From Acidobacteriota bacterium (lineage in GTDB: Bacteria > Acidobacteriota > Vicinamibacteria > Vicinamibacterales > UBA2999), in contig JABFSA010000084.1 in assembly GCA_013140775.1 (NCBI GenBank), positions 1-41,779 of the forward strand: 41,779 bases of DNA, written 5' to 3'. Of this stretch, positions 1 through 9,019 are shown piece by piece (positions within the stretch are counted from its first letter, which is position 1; each line of letters opens with the position of its first letter). The translations under genes were made by a program, and so were the position numbers. The notes beneath the pieces were generated by a model. The model worked only from the letters and a program-made list of their open reading frames with translations, was not told the origin of the DNA and did no database searches.

Positions 1-135
1 CGCGAGACCTACCTCCGCGATGATCAGGCACTTCTCGATTGTCAAGCCTGGATAGACCAGGGCGCGGGGCTCGGGGCTCGGGGCTCGGTCGGAATTGTTG
101 GATGTCATTGGGCCTGCGCTTCCCTCATGTCCCAC
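1..135. other. Non-coding end of the operon with a small direct repeat
   Basis: This stretch lies downstream of the FkbM-type gene and shows no convincing coding frame. It contains three perfect tandem copies of the 7-mer GGGGCTC at 66-86. No clear hairpin followed by a T-run is seen, so a terminator cannot be placed with confidence. Confidence 0.5.
66..86. repeat. Tandem GGGGCTC x3
   Basis: Three back-to-back copies of GGGGCTC (66-72, 73-79, 80-86) are read directly from the sequence. The array lies in the non-coding space after the last gene of the minus-strand operon. It could be a simple slippage-prone tract or part of a dispersed intergenic repeat; nothing here decides which. Confidence 0.7.
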
Positions 136-1218
136 TTAGCTCTTCGCGCGATAGACGACGACGTCCGTCTGCAGGTCGTCGTCGCCCTGCTCGAGATACT
201 CGAGCGCGCCCGCCAGATCGGCGATCGGGCGGAGCCGGTCTCCGGCTGCGTGAGGATTCAGGTCAAAGAAGTGGGTGAATCTCCCGGTCAGGATCGCGTA
301 GAGCGCTTGAGGGGAGGTCCCCGCCAGCCGCAGATGTACAGGCGACACTTCGATCTGCCACGCGATGTGAGGCGCACTCAGGACTCGAGACGCACCAGTC
401 AGGACGTGAACCTCTGATCCCTGGGTATCCACCTTCACAAAGGTGACATCAGTGAGGTCGATGGCACGTTCTTCGACCCAGGCATCGAGCGTCGTGCAGC
501 GCACGCTGATAGCGTCGTCGTGAGCGTCACCTGCATGCACAACGCGGTGGCCGCCCGACATCTTGGCGCGCTGCAGTGGCAACTGTCCGACGCGATCGCT
601 GATCGCCACGTGATCGGCGACGACGAGGCCTTCGAGTTTGTTCTCGCGAACATTGGCCATCAGACACTGGCAGTTCAGCTCGTCTGGCTCCGCGCAATAG
701 GCCTTCGTAGAGTCGCCGAGAATCACTCGCGGGATTGCCATGCGACCGACGTTGGCGCCGATGTCGAGCATGATGCCGCCGACCGACACATCCCTCGTCT
801 GGGCAATGGCGAGATAGGGAAAGCGTTGCTTGGCCAACATCCGTTCCACAGATGCCGCCGACTGCGAGGGGAGCGCCGGAACCCACCAGTGCAATCCGTC
901 AATCGTCGCCCGACGCGCCTCGCCGATCAGAGCCCTGGGCTGAAACGTCGCGGCATCGTGTGGTATCCGCGCCGCGCGCGACTGCGCTATCGGTGTCCGG
1001 ACCTGCAACATGTGCTGTAAGGCTTCAGCGGAGGGCATGCGCCGGGCTCGTCGCATGCTCTGTGCCTTGAGAGTGGCGCGTTCCTCATCTTCACGATGCG
1101 CTCGCTCACGTACGGTTTCGCGAAGCCGCCGGTACTTGTCTTCCCAGTGCGCCGCGAGCTCGCGAGCCGTCGCTGCGGCATACAACCGGGAACGGACACG
1201 CGTCAGCAAACCCGACAT
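136..1218 (-). CDS. FkbM-family SAM-dependent methyltransferase
   Basis: A 360-residue protein whose C-terminal two thirds is a class I methyltransferase of the FkbM type. The SAM-binding loop LDIGANVG is at about 151-158, an acidic EPDE strand end at about 177-180, and the FkbM hallmark VKVDTQGSE at about 261-269. Members of this family commonly O-methylate sugars in glycan or antibiotic clusters, which fits the context. The first 60 residues are unusually charged (EDKYRRLRETVRER and following) and look like a coiled coil, which is not part of the usual domain and could dock the enzyme to a partner. It starts 6 nt after the stop of the fused glycosyltransferase gene and is the last gene of the long minus-strand operon. 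The acceptor hydroxyl is unknown. Confidence 0.88.
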   Translation of the reverse strand: MSGLLTRVRSRLYAAATARELAAHWEDKYRRLRETVRERAHREDEERATLKAQSMRRARRMPSAEALQHMLQVRTPIAQSRAARIPHDAATFQPRALIGEARRATIDGLHWWVPALPSQSAASVERMLAKQRFPYLAIAQTRDVSVGGIMLDIGANVGRMAIPRVILGDSTKAYCAEPDELNCQCLMANVRENKLEGLVVADHVAISDRVGQLPLQRAKMSGGHRVVHAGDAHDDAISVRCTTLDAWVEERAIDLTDVTFVKVDTQGSEVHVLTGASRVLSAPHIAWQIEVSPVHLRLAGTSPQALYAILTGRFTHFFDLNPHAAGDRLRPIADLAGALEYLEQGDDDLQTDVVVYRAKS

Positions 1219-1224
1219 CCAGCG

Positions 1225-3894
1225 TCAGACGCGTGCGAGACGATCGGCGCGTCCCAGCGCCAGCTTCAACACGTCGAGGTCCTTGACGTCGAGGGGAACG
1301 AATCCACCGGACTTCAGACTGGAGAACACCCGCTTCGACACCTCGAGGTGATCGAACCGGAATGCCGCCGGGTTGGAATAGAACGCCACGGCGTTCGTGC
1401 CACTGAAGGGCGCCAGATACGAGAACCCTCCGTAAGTCCCGATGAAGGCTTTGGCGTTGCTGATGATCCGCGTCTGCACTTCGAGGTTGGTTTCGGGCGG
1501 CATCAGGTGTTCGACCGTGTGCAGCCGCTCGCGACGGGTCGGCGCGAAGTCTGAGTGATCGTCGTATCGGTGCGCCGTGTTCAACAGCACTACGTCGGTG
1601 CTTGCGGTGAGATCCTCGATGACCTGCGCAATCAGCGCACGGTTCGCGGGCGAATCCGGGAGCGCCGAATTCGCGTAGAACTTCACGGCGACATACTCGC
1701 GAGGCAGGTGTGAGGCGAGGTCCCCGAGAGGCAGCTTCGGCAACGGCCGGAAGACGCTGAACGCCTCGATCAGCGTAATGGGCGCCTGCTGTCGCCAGAA
1801 GACGTTGAACAGGTTGTACATCATCGACGGGTGCAGCACTTTCACGCTGTCCAGCCCGCGTGCCTTCTTGACGCGTTCGATAATTTCCCGGTCGAACTCT
1901 CCGAGATCGATATGCTTCAGCCGACCCTTCTGGTCGTGAATGCGTGCTTCATTCCGCAGCCGAAACTCGTCGGCCGTAAAGAGCGACAGGATGTCGTGAT
2001 AGTTCGGCGTGATGTGGCGGTACCACGGCGCCGCACCACCACGCGACACCACGATGAGCTGGTCGTCATGCAGGCTCGCATACGACTTGACCCATGCCAC
2101 AAACGGAATCCAGTACAGCAACTCGAACCCGGCCTCAGTGAGCCAGGGCCCCACGATGATCGGCTTGTCCTGGCGGCCCAGCATCGTGACGAGTTCTCTG
2201 GTCTCTTCGACCTCTGGCACACCGGGAAATAACAGGCTCTTCGCCGGGTCGCGATGCTTGTTGAGCTTCGGCGTGAGGATGGCTCCGGATTCCTGGCGAA
2301 TCTGCGGCGGCTCCTCACCAACGAGGTGCTTCAACCGCGTGACAGCGAAGTGGCGAATCTGCAGGAACAGCTGCTTTCGCGCGTGACGACGGAAGCGGCG
2401 GTACTTGTATCGGGTCTCTTTGCGGTACGGCTGTGTCACCGCGACGATCGAGGCATACGCCAGCCAGGGGAGAAGAAGAAGGCGCGCCCCCCACGCGGCG
2501 ACTGGCACTCCAACCGGCGCAGGAGCCGGCTGCTTCGCCACGTTCTCGATCGCGCTCGCAAACCTCGGTGTCGCGGGCTCATCGAGGCCGTAGGGCCGGA
2601 TGAACCCTTCGGTGAAACGTCGCGCGCGCTCGATGCCAGGCCCAGGGTCGGCCAGCGCCGCGGAGAGCTGAGCGACATGCTCTTCGAGACCTCGTGCGAT
2701 CTGGAGCAATCCTCCATTGACGGTCGTCAGGTAGTGAAAATGGATAGTGCCTTCCTGGTTGTCCTTCGAGATCTCGGGCTCGAGGACAGACAGCACGGGC
2801 TTGCCGGCCACACCTGCTTCGAGAAACGCACTGGTATTCAGACCAACGACCGCCGCTGCGTAGTAGAGCGAGTCGAAATAGTCGTTCTTCGAGGGCACAT
2901 CGACGGGATGGCCCCCGAAGAATCCAACGTTCTTGAACTCGGTGAGATCGACCTGCTGCCACTCGTCCAGGCGACGAGGGTGTGGACGAATGAGCAAACC
3001 CGCTTCCTGTAACACGGGATCCGCGCTGCCGCGGACCTGTTGAATCCAGCGCTCTGTGAACTGCGCTTCGATGGCGGTGTTCTTGAAGAGCGACGAGCAG
3101 ACGTACAGAATGTAGGGGCGCGCGGGATCGACGCCGGCGTACTCACAGAACTCCTGACGCGAGCGCGACGGCTGACGTCCGAACCACTGGTCGTAACACT
3201 GGGCGCCCGTCACGACGATGCGCTCAGGTGGCACGCGATGCAGTTCGACCGCCTCCTGCTTCTGCGTGTCGTTCCACACGGTCACGAGGTCCGGAACCGC
3301 TCGCAGGAGCGACTTGCTGGACAAATGGTCCCAGCTGCCCACGCAGAGCACCGTCCTCAGCCCGAGCGCACGCGCGGCCAGATAGTGATCAATCTGCGGC
3401 GAACCCAGATCGACGAGCGGAGTGATTAGGACGACGTCCGGCTGCTGTTCGCGGTAAAACGCTTCGAGCTCTTTGCTTCTTGGCACGGCCTGCTCGAACT
3501 GGCGCAGCACCCACGAAAGAGCACGGCGGCCCCCGGGTGAACGCAGGCCGGGGAGGCCTGCCAGCACACGAACCAGCCGAGGTGTCCGCTCCTCCGACCG
3601 CCCTCGGAGCCGAGGCATTGTGTCGTAGCGGGGGTCGAGAAACCGCAGATAGTCGATCCCGAGACGCAGCTTCTGTCCAAGCGCAAGCCACGCACCGGAC
3701 TGGCGGTTAGGCGTCCATCCGATCGTGACCCCGGGATACTTCGCCGCGAGTCGCTCGACGAGGCCGGCGCCTCCCAGTGACTCCTCACGGTCAGCAGACA
3801 AATGGAGCGTGTGCCCCCGCTCCGCAAGCTCGGCGATCGCCGACTCGAAGAGGCGCAGGTAAGAGAAGTGACGGGCCAGAAACAGAATCTTCAT
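1225..3894 (-). CDS. Fusion of GT-B-like glycosyltransferase and GPWTGE-family domain
   Basis: A protein of about 889 residues made of two modules that occur as separate genes elsewhere in this window. Residues 1 to about 470 are a GT-B-like transferase: SWDHLSSK near 187, VWNDTQK near 208, RPHP near 303, GLNTSAFLEA near 350 and QEGTIHFHYL near 385. A hydrophobic segment (near 480-500) and a strongly basic stretch form the linker. From about 580 onward comes the second module, with GPWLTEAGFELLYW and, near 818, IGTYGGFSYLAP. Its homologues are the genes at 11925-13103 and 22428-23690. I chose the ATG at 3894 because every paralog begins at this (M/V)K(I/V)LF strand and because it gives an ATGA overlap with the preceding stop; a longer frame up to 3960 exists but lies inside that gene. 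Function inferred: membrane-associated glycan assembly, donor unknown. Confidence 0.82.
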   Translation of the reverse strand: MKILFLARHFSYLRLFESAIAELAERGHTLHLSADREESLGGAGLVERLAAKYPGVTIGWTPNRQSGAWLALGQKLRLGIDYLRFLDPRYDTMPRLRGRSEERTPRLVRVLAGLPGLRSPGGRRALSWVLRQFEQAVPRSKELEAFYREQQPDVVLITPLVDLGSPQIDHYLAARALGLRTVLCVGSWDHLSSKSLLRAVPDLVTVWNDTQKQEAVELHRVPPERIVVTGAQCYDQWFGRQPSRSRQEFCEYAGVDPARPYILYVCSSLFKNTAIEAQFTERWIQQVRGSADPVLQEAGLLIRPHPRRLDEWQQVDLTEFKNVGFFGGHPVDVPSKNDYFDSLYYAAAVVGLNTSAFLEAGVAGKPVLSVLEPEISKDNQEGTIHFHYLTTVNGGLLQIARGLEEHVAQLSAALADPGPGIERARRFTEGFIRPYGLDEPATPRFASAIENVAKQPAPAPVGVPVAAWGARLLLLPWLAYASIVAVTQPYRKETRYKYRRFRRHARKQLFLQIRHFAVTRLKHLVGEEPPQIRQESGAILTPKLNKHRDPAKSLLFPGVPEVEETRELVTMLGRQDKPIIVGPWLTEAGFELLYWIPFVAWVKSYASLHDDQLIVVSRGGAAPWYRHITPNYHDILSLFTADEFRLRNEARIHDQKGRLKHIDLGEFDREIIERVKKARGLDSVKVLHPSMMYNLFNVFWRQQAPITLIEAFSVFRPLPKLPLGDLASHLPREYVAVKFYANSALPDSPANRALIAQVIEDLTASTDVVLLNTAHRYDDHSDFAPTRRERLHTVEHLMPPETNLEVQTRIISNAKAFIGTYGGFSYLAPFSGTNAVAFYSNPAAFRFDHLEVSKRVFSSLKSGGFVPLDVKDLDVLKLALGRADRLARV

Positions 3895-5585
3895 AGCGTG
3901 AGGCCGATCCGTTTCCTCAGCCGCTGCGTAAACTTTTTCATCGTCTTGGTGCGACGCCACTCGGCGGCGCGTTCCGCCTTGTAGCGCTCTCGTTCAGTGA
4001 CGCGGGCGTCCTTGCGCTGCTGTTCTGCCTCGTTATGCGCGTCTTTCACGCGCCATGCCGCTTCGACACGCGCACGATGCGCACGCTGGCGCCCCATGAT
4101 GGCCCGTTCATGTTCGCTCAACACGAGTGGCTCCGCCACCCGGTGAGCCGCAAGCGACACGACGGGCTCGAGCACGCGCTGCAGAACCCGGTTCTGGGAT
4201 CTCGCTTTTGCTGGGACCCGAACACTCGCGGCGAGGCCTTCCACCGAATCCGCAAATACCGGGGAGGCGGCCACGTCGAGCCCTCGAGGACGTATGAACG
4301 CTTCTACAAACCGCTGGCTTCGACGTGACGACGTTTCTCCGGCGAGCAGCACATCGTTGATCTGACGGCACTGCTCTTCCAGGGATCGCGCCGTGTGCAG
4401 GAGGCCGCCGCCGACCTTCAGGAGGTAGTGGAAGTGGATGGTGCCTTCCTGGTTTTCGAAGTGCTCGGGCAGAAGCGTCGCGAACACCGGCTTTCCGGCG
4501 ATGGCGCCTTCGAGAAAGGCACTGGTATTGAGTCCGACGACAGCAGCGCAGTGGGCGAGCGAGTCAAAGTAGCCCGCTTTTGCTTCGGGATCGACAGGGT
4601 TTCGACCCCAGAGCACCACGTCCGTGTTCGTCGTGACATCGATGCCCTCCCATTCCTTCGTTCTGGCGGGGTGTGGCCGAACCACAATCGGCATCGACGC
4701 CAGCGGCTCGAGCTTGCTCGCACGCACGGCCTGAATCCATCGTTGAACGAAGAGCGCCTCGGTTGGACTTCCCTGAAAGAGCGCCGAGCATACATACAGG
4801 AGGAAGGGTCCGTCGCCTCCAAGACCGACCGCGCCTCTAAACGCTTCCCGCGTCATCGAGGGCGTACGGTCGAACCACTGATCAAAGCACTGCGCGCCCG
4901 TGACGACGACCTGCTCAGACGCGACCCGGTGCAGTGAAAGGGCTTCGTCTCGCTGCGTGTCGTTCCACACGAACACTCGATCGGGAACGTTGCGGAGGAT
5001 GGCCTTGCTCGAGAGATGATCCCAACTCCAGACGCACAGCGCTGTCGGGTACCCAAGTGCTTTTGCGGACTGGAGATAGTCCAGCTGGGGTGAGGCTACC
5101 AGTCCGATGAGCGGCGTAAACAGCACCACATCCGGCCTCTGCTCACGAAGATAGTCGTCTATTTGCCGGCTGCGCGGGATCGCACGCTCGCATGCATACA
5201 GGATCGTTCGCAGGAGGTGACGACCAACAGCGGACCCTGTGCCTGCGGCAGCAACGAGCCACAATCCCGCCCGCGGAACGCGCTCACGCGCCCGCGCCCG
5301 TAGCTTCGGCGCGTCCGCATAGGCGGGATCGAGATACCGGAGGTAGTCGATCGTCATCCGAAGCCTGGTTGCGAAGATGCCCCAGGCGTCCTCACGAGCC
5401 GGCACCCACCCAAACGTGACGCCTTGATGCTGCTGCGCCAGACGCTCCACCATCTTGCGTCCGCCGAGATCTTCCTCGCGCTCGGCAGCAAGATGAATGT
5501 GATGTCCTCGTGCCGCAAGAATGGCGATGACCGACTCGTAGTTCCGGAAATACGTATAGTGCCGCGCGAGAAAGAGAATCTTCAC
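3891..5585 (-). CDS. GT-B-like glycosyltransferase paralog with charged C-terminal tail
   Basis: 564 residues, GTG start, with its first codon in a GTGA overlap with the stop of the upstream GT2 gene. The core shows SWDHLSSK near 186, VWNDTQRDEA, VVTGAQCFDQWF, RPHP near 302, DSLAHCAAVVGLNTSAFLEG and QEGTIHFHYLL. The arrangement of a VTG strand, an 'LLYVCSALF' strand, RPHP and the NTSA loop resembles the nucleotide-sugar half of GT-B enzymes such as CDP-glycerol glycerophosphotransferases and capsule Kdo-transferases; this is a fold-level guess, not a family assignment. The last about 75 residues (from about 489) are dominated by Arg, Lys, Glu and Ala and look like a long charged helix ending in a basic amphipathic segment (TMKKFTQRLRKRIGLTL), which could bind membrane or a partner. 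Confidence 0.82.
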   Translation of the reverse strand: MKILFLARHYTYFRNYESVIAILAARGHHIHLAAEREEDLGGRKMVERLAQQHQGVTFGWVPAREDAWGIFATRLRMTIDYLRYLDPAYADAPKLRARARERVPRAGLWLVAAAGTGSAVGRHLLRTILYACERAIPRSRQIDDYLREQRPDVVLFTPLIGLVASPQLDYLQSAKALGYPTALCVWSWDHLSSKAILRNVPDRVFVWNDTQRDEALSLHRVASEQVVVTGAQCFDQWFDRTPSMTREAFRGAVGLGGDGPFLLYVCSALFQGSPTEALFVQRWIQAVRASKLEPLASMPIVVRPHPARTKEWEGIDVTTNTDVVLWGRNPVDPEAKAGYFDSLAHCAAVVGLNTSAFLEGAIAGKPVFATLLPEHFENQEGTIHFHYLLKVGGGLLHTARSLEEQCRQINDVLLAGETSSRRSQRFVEAFIRPRGLDVAASPVFADSVEGLAASVRVPAKARSQNRVLQRVLEPVVSLAAHRVAEPLVLSEHERAIMGRQRAHRARVEAAWRVKDAHNEAEQQRKDARVTERERYKAERAAEWRRTKTMKKFTQRLRKRIGLTL

Positions 5586-6634
5586 GCGTGGTTACGTCCA
5601 CGAACCCGATTCGATCGACCCAGCAGGCGCTCGACGATTGGCGTGAGTCCAATCCGACGCGCCGCCACCAGCACTCCATACACGGCCAGCAGAACACAGT
5701 GTTTGATGCGCTTGTAAATCCACCGAGGCCATCCGAGCACGGACAGCAGACCACGCTGCACGGTGGACTTCGCGTAATGCCGCCAGGCGTAGGCTGCGGC
5801 ATACGTCACCACGAGACGCCGGGCTTCAGCGCGAGGGATAGGCACAGTCGGATGTGTCTCACGGACGTAGTTCGCCCACAACGACCGGGCGTGCAGGTAC
5901 CACGGCGCGGTCCAGGCCGACGGTGGACGTGTTCCCGGCGCGAACAGCGTCGAACGCTGGCGCTCGACACTCCCGGTCTCAAACTGGCGGCGATACCACA
6001 GGACTTCGGGCACCTGGCGGATCTGACCGCGCAACGTGAGCTCGGCCATCAGCAGTCGATCGGGACACAACACCTCGCGAAAGATACCTGCATCCCGCAC
6101 GGCCGACGCGCGCATGAGGCCGTACACCATGTCGCCCGCGGCAACCGAATCGCTGCGATTGAAAAGCGCCCATCGCGCACCACGGTCCGCAATACCGGCG
6201 GTTTCAAACTGGCGGCCGGGCTTGGCCTGCTCCTCTCCCTTCGGATTCATTCGCTGCGTGAGCGGATAGGCCACCATGACGTCGGGCTGCGCTTCGAGCG
6301 TTGCCACGAGCGTCTCGAGCCAGTTGGGATGCCACCGATCGTGATCGCTCCCCCACGCGAAATACACGGCTCCGTCGCGCGATGCCTCTTCGAACGCCGC
6401 TTGCCAGGCCGCCACCATCCCTCGGCGTTCCGGAAACCTGACGTACCGCACACGGCTGTCGCGCGCCGCATATGCGCGGGCGAGCGTCTCGGTCTGATCC
6501 GTCGAGCCGTCGTCAACAAGCACGAACCTGATATTCCGGTATGACTGCGCAAGGAGGGAGTCGAGCGCTTCCGGCAGGTACTCCGCGCGGTTCCGCAACG
6601 TGACGCCGATGCCGACGAGCGGCAACGTCGTCAT
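5582..6634 (-). CDS. Family 2 (GT-A) glycosyltransferase
   Basis: A 350-residue GT2-type transferase. The nucleotide-sugar site is plain: GIGVTLRNRAEYL at the N-terminus, DDGSTDQ at 41-47, and a metal-binding SDHD at 96-99 in the WGSDHDRWHP segment. A YRRQFE segment follows where GT2 enzymes carry their acceptor-side motif. The C-terminus has a hydrophobic helix flanked by Arg and Lys (about 300-335), suggesting peripheral membrane association. The start at 6634 is preferred over an upstream in-frame start at 6706 because it makes an ATGA overlap with the preceding stop and begins directly at the first strand. It is the only GT2 among the GT-B paralogs of this operon and presumably adds one distinct sugar of the same glycan; donor and linkage are unknown. 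Confidence 0.9.
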   Translation of the reverse strand: MTTLPLVGIGVTLRNRAEYLPEALDSLLAQSYRNIRFVLVDDGSTDQTETLARAYAARDSRVRYVRFPERRGMVAAWQAAFEEASRDGAVYFAWGSDHDRWHPNWLETLVATLEAQPDVMVAYPLTQRMNPKGEEQAKPGRQFETAGIADRGARWALFNRSDSVAAGDMVYGLMRASAVRDAGIFREVLCPDRLLMAELTLRGQIRQVPEVLWYRRQFETGSVERQRSTLFAPGTRPPSAWTAPWYLHARSLWANYVRETHPTVPIPRAEARRLVVTYAAAYAWRHYAKSTVQRGLLSVLGWPRWIYKRIKHCVLLAVYGVLVAARRIGLTPIVERLLGRSNRVRGRNHA

Positions 6635-8313
6635 GACGAAGACCCAATCAAGGCTTTGAGCCGCCCTTTGATGCGTGCGAGGTGCTTTCGACGTACGCCC
6701 ATCCATTGCTCGCGTTGTCGCTCCCGCCGGCGACTCGCCAGAAACTGACGCTTGTCGGCCACGCGCTGATCGCGCTCAGCTGAGGCTGCCTGCTTGTGCG
6801 CGGCCTTTCGAAGCTTCGCCCGGTCGTTGATCATCTCGGGCGTATCTCTGAGGGCCGGCCTGAGCCACCCTGTCTCGGACGATTGCGCAACCGCGCGAAC
6901 GAGAGGCTGCAGCGCCGTGTGCCATCCAGACGGCACATCGGCCGGTTGCGCAGGATTCGCGGCGATCGCCTCGACGGCGGCGACAAAGGCAGGCGTGGCG
7001 CGAACATCGAGCCCATGCGGACGAACGAACGCTTTCACGAAGCGCCGGTTACGTTCGTCGCGTTCGGCTGACGACGCGAGCGTGGACGACAACTCCGCGA
7101 GATGCTCGGGAAGCGAACGCGTCGCGCGCAACAGGCCGCCCTCGACCTGCATGAGGTAGCGAAAGTGCTGCACACCCTCCTGATACATCTCGAACTCAGG
7201 CAGCAGCAGGGTCAGCACGGGACGACCAACGATCGCGGCCTCCAGAAACGCGCTGGTGACGAGACCGACGACGGCGTGGCTGTGATACAGGGAATCGAAG
7301 TAGTCCGCCTGCGCATCAGGGCTGACGGGATTTCTCCCGTACAACACGGCGTTCCCGAACCGCTCGAGCGAGATGTCTTTCCACTCCTCCATCCGTTCAG
7401 GGTGAGGACGGACGAGGATGCCAGCGGTACGAAGTCGCGGGTCAGGGCTCTTACGAATCTCCTCGATCCATTTCAGGACGAACGTTGACTCCGTGGGATT
7501 GGGCGTCATCACGGAACAGACGTACAGAAGGATCGGGTGCTCAGAGGAGAGTCCCACGGCCTGGCAGAAGGTAACGCGGTCGCGTGAGGGTGACCTGTCG
7601 AACCACTGGTCGTAGCACTGCGCGCCTGTGACGACGATCCGATCTGATGGCACGCCGTGCCACTCAATCGCTTCCTGCTTTTGCGTGTCGTTCCAGAGCA
7701 GCACGCGTTCCGGCACGTCCCGCAGCAGCGCCTTGCTCGACAGATGATCCCAGCTGAAGACGCATACGCCGGATCGCCGCCCGAGCGCTCGAGCCGCGCG
7801 CAGGTGGTCGATCTGCGGAAGACGCCAGGCTGTCACCGACGCCACGAGCACGACATCGGGGTTCTGTTCCTCGATGAACGCACGGCTCGCATCGCTCACC
7901 GGCATCAGGTCTTCGCTGGCACGGAGGATCGCGCTTAACGCTCGTTGTCCTGCTCGGCTTCGATCGAGCCCACCATCCATCAGGCGCAGAACACCGCGCG
8001 GAATCCGCTCACGAAGGGTCAACCGTGATTTCTCAAAAGGCGCAAAGACGGCTTCGTGGAAACGCACGTAATCCGAAGCGCTTCGGAGCTTCCGCGCAAG
8101 CTTGAACCACGGCTCGTCATCCAGCGAAGGTGCAAACCCAAAGGTGATAAGGGACGACTGCGCTGCCAGACGCTCGACGAGTGCTTTGCCCCCAAGCGAT
8201 TCGCGCTCATCCGCGGCGAGGTGCACCGAATGGCCGCGTGCCACCAGTGCGAGTACCACCGATTCAAAGTTGCGGTAATACGCGTAGTGCGCCGCGAGAA
8301 AGAGAACCTTCAT
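6631..8313 (-). CDS. GT-B-like glycosyltransferase paralog, NTSA motif altered
   Basis: 560 residues, ATG start, 7 nt after the stop of the cytidylyltransferase gene and overlapping the GT2 gene by ATGA. It is a clear member of the local family: VKVLFLAAHY-like first strand, SWDHLSSK near 190, VWNDTQK-type segment as LLWNDTQKQEA, VVTGAQCYDQWF and RPHPERMEEW. Two positions differ from the paralogs. The otherwise invariant Asn of the G(L/I)NTSA loop is Val (GLVTSAFLEA), and the QEGTIHFHYL segment reads QEGVQHFRYL. Either change could alter donor specificity or activity. The last about 75 residues form a highly charged tail (ERDQRVADKRQFLASRRRER and following) that ends in a basic amphipathic helix, much like the tail of the gene at 3891-5585. 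Confidence 0.8.
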   Translation of the reverse strand: MKVLFLAAHYAYYRNFESVVLALVARGHSVHLAADERESLGGKALVERLAAQSSLITFGFAPSLDDEPWFKLARKLRSASDYVRFHEAVFAPFEKSRLTLRERIPRGVLRLMDGGLDRSRAGQRALSAILRASEDLMPVSDASRAFIEEQNPDVVLVASVTAWRLPQIDHLRAARALGRRSGVCVFSWDHLSSKALLRDVPERVLLWNDTQKQEAIEWHGVPSDRIVVTGAQCYDQWFDRSPSRDRVTFCQAVGLSSEHPILLYVCSVMTPNPTESTFVLKWIEEIRKSPDPRLRTAGILVRPHPERMEEWKDISLERFGNAVLYGRNPVSPDAQADYFDSLYHSHAVVGLVTSAFLEAAIVGRPVLTLLLPEFEMYQEGVQHFRYLMQVEGGLLRATRSLPEHLAELSSTLASSAERDERNRRFVKAFVRPHGLDVRATPAFVAAVEAIAANPAQPADVPSGWHTALQPLVRAVAQSSETGWLRPALRDTPEMINDRAKLRKAAHKQAASAERDQRVADKRQFLASRRRERQREQWMGVRRKHLARIKGRLKALIGSSS

Positions 8314-8320
8314 GGCGCCG

Positions 8321-9019
8321 TCACTTCACACGCGCGGCCATGAGCAGGCTCGCCAACTCGAGATCCAGGCCGTCATCGATGTCGAGGGAATCGGCCCGCG
8401 ACATCACAAGACCCCGGACATCTTCACCATAGAGTGACCGACGGTCACTCACGACGGACGTGCGAACCGCCAGCACCGCCGGCCCATTGCGGGCAAACAG
8501 CTGCGGTTTGTCCTGCCTCCGTGTCGGCACGGGACCCTCGGCCCACGGAACGAGACGATCCTGTTGCAGCCGCATCAGCGACGAAGGCGTGAACTGGTGC
8601 GGCACCTGCGTGACGCTCACGACCGAGTCAGAGCCCGACGACGTGAGCAACTCGACAGCGTCGTCGATATGCTGAGCTCGCCTGAAGGGTGAGGTGGGCT
8701 GAAGCAGCACGAGCACGTCTGGTCGGTACTGCTCGCGCTCACCAAGCGTCGCCACGAGGTCCACCAGCACGTCGAGCATCGGTGTCTCGTCGGCAGCAAG
8801 CTGCGGTGGACGCAGAAACGGGACGTCCACACCCAGCTGCCGTGCCACACCCGCAATCTCTTCGTCGTCAGTGCTCACAACGACGCGAGTCAGGCGCTGG
8901 CTCGCACGCGCGGCATCGGTTGTGTACGCAAGCAACGGACGACCGCCCACCAGAGCAAGGTTCTTGCGCGGAATACCCTTGGACCCTCCACGCGCCGGGA
9001 TGATGCCCAGGATGTTCAG
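8321..9019 (-). CDS. neuA: CMP-nonulosonate (acylneuraminate) cytidylyltransferase, NeuA-like
   Basis: Activates a nonulosonic acid as its CMP-sugar, to judge from family. About 232 residues. A reading that begins at the GTG at 8950 would drop the family's N-terminal CTP-binding loop. In the same open frame upstream the sequence encodes ILGIIPARGGSKGIPRKN, the signature of this family. No ATG, GTG or TTG lies before that loop within the plausible range; the best start is a CTG at 9019 that forms a CTGA overlap with the stop of the neuC-like gene, mirroring the ATGA and GTGA junctions of this operon. Further support is VVVSTDDEEIA and LLQPTSPFRRAQHI. Alternatives are KdsB-type or pseF/legF-type enzymes; the neighbouring NeuC-like gene favours a nonulosonate route. 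Confidence 0.85.
   Translation of the reverse strand: MNILGIIPARGGSKGIPRKNLALVGGRPLLAYTTDAARASQRLTRVVVSTDDEEIAGVARQLGVDVPFLRPPQLAADETPMLDVLVDLVATLGEREQYRPDVLVLLQPTSPFRRAQHIDDAVELLTSSGSDSVVSVTQVPHQFTPSSLMRLQQDRLVPWAEGPVPTRRQDKPQLFARNGPAVLAVRTSVVSDRRSLYGEDVRGLVMSRADSLDIDDGLDLELASLLMAARVK

Noticed and set aside
5588..6544. Open frame on the plus strand (318 codons)
   Set aside because: Antisense of the GT2 gene; no recognisable motif and no neighbour logic.
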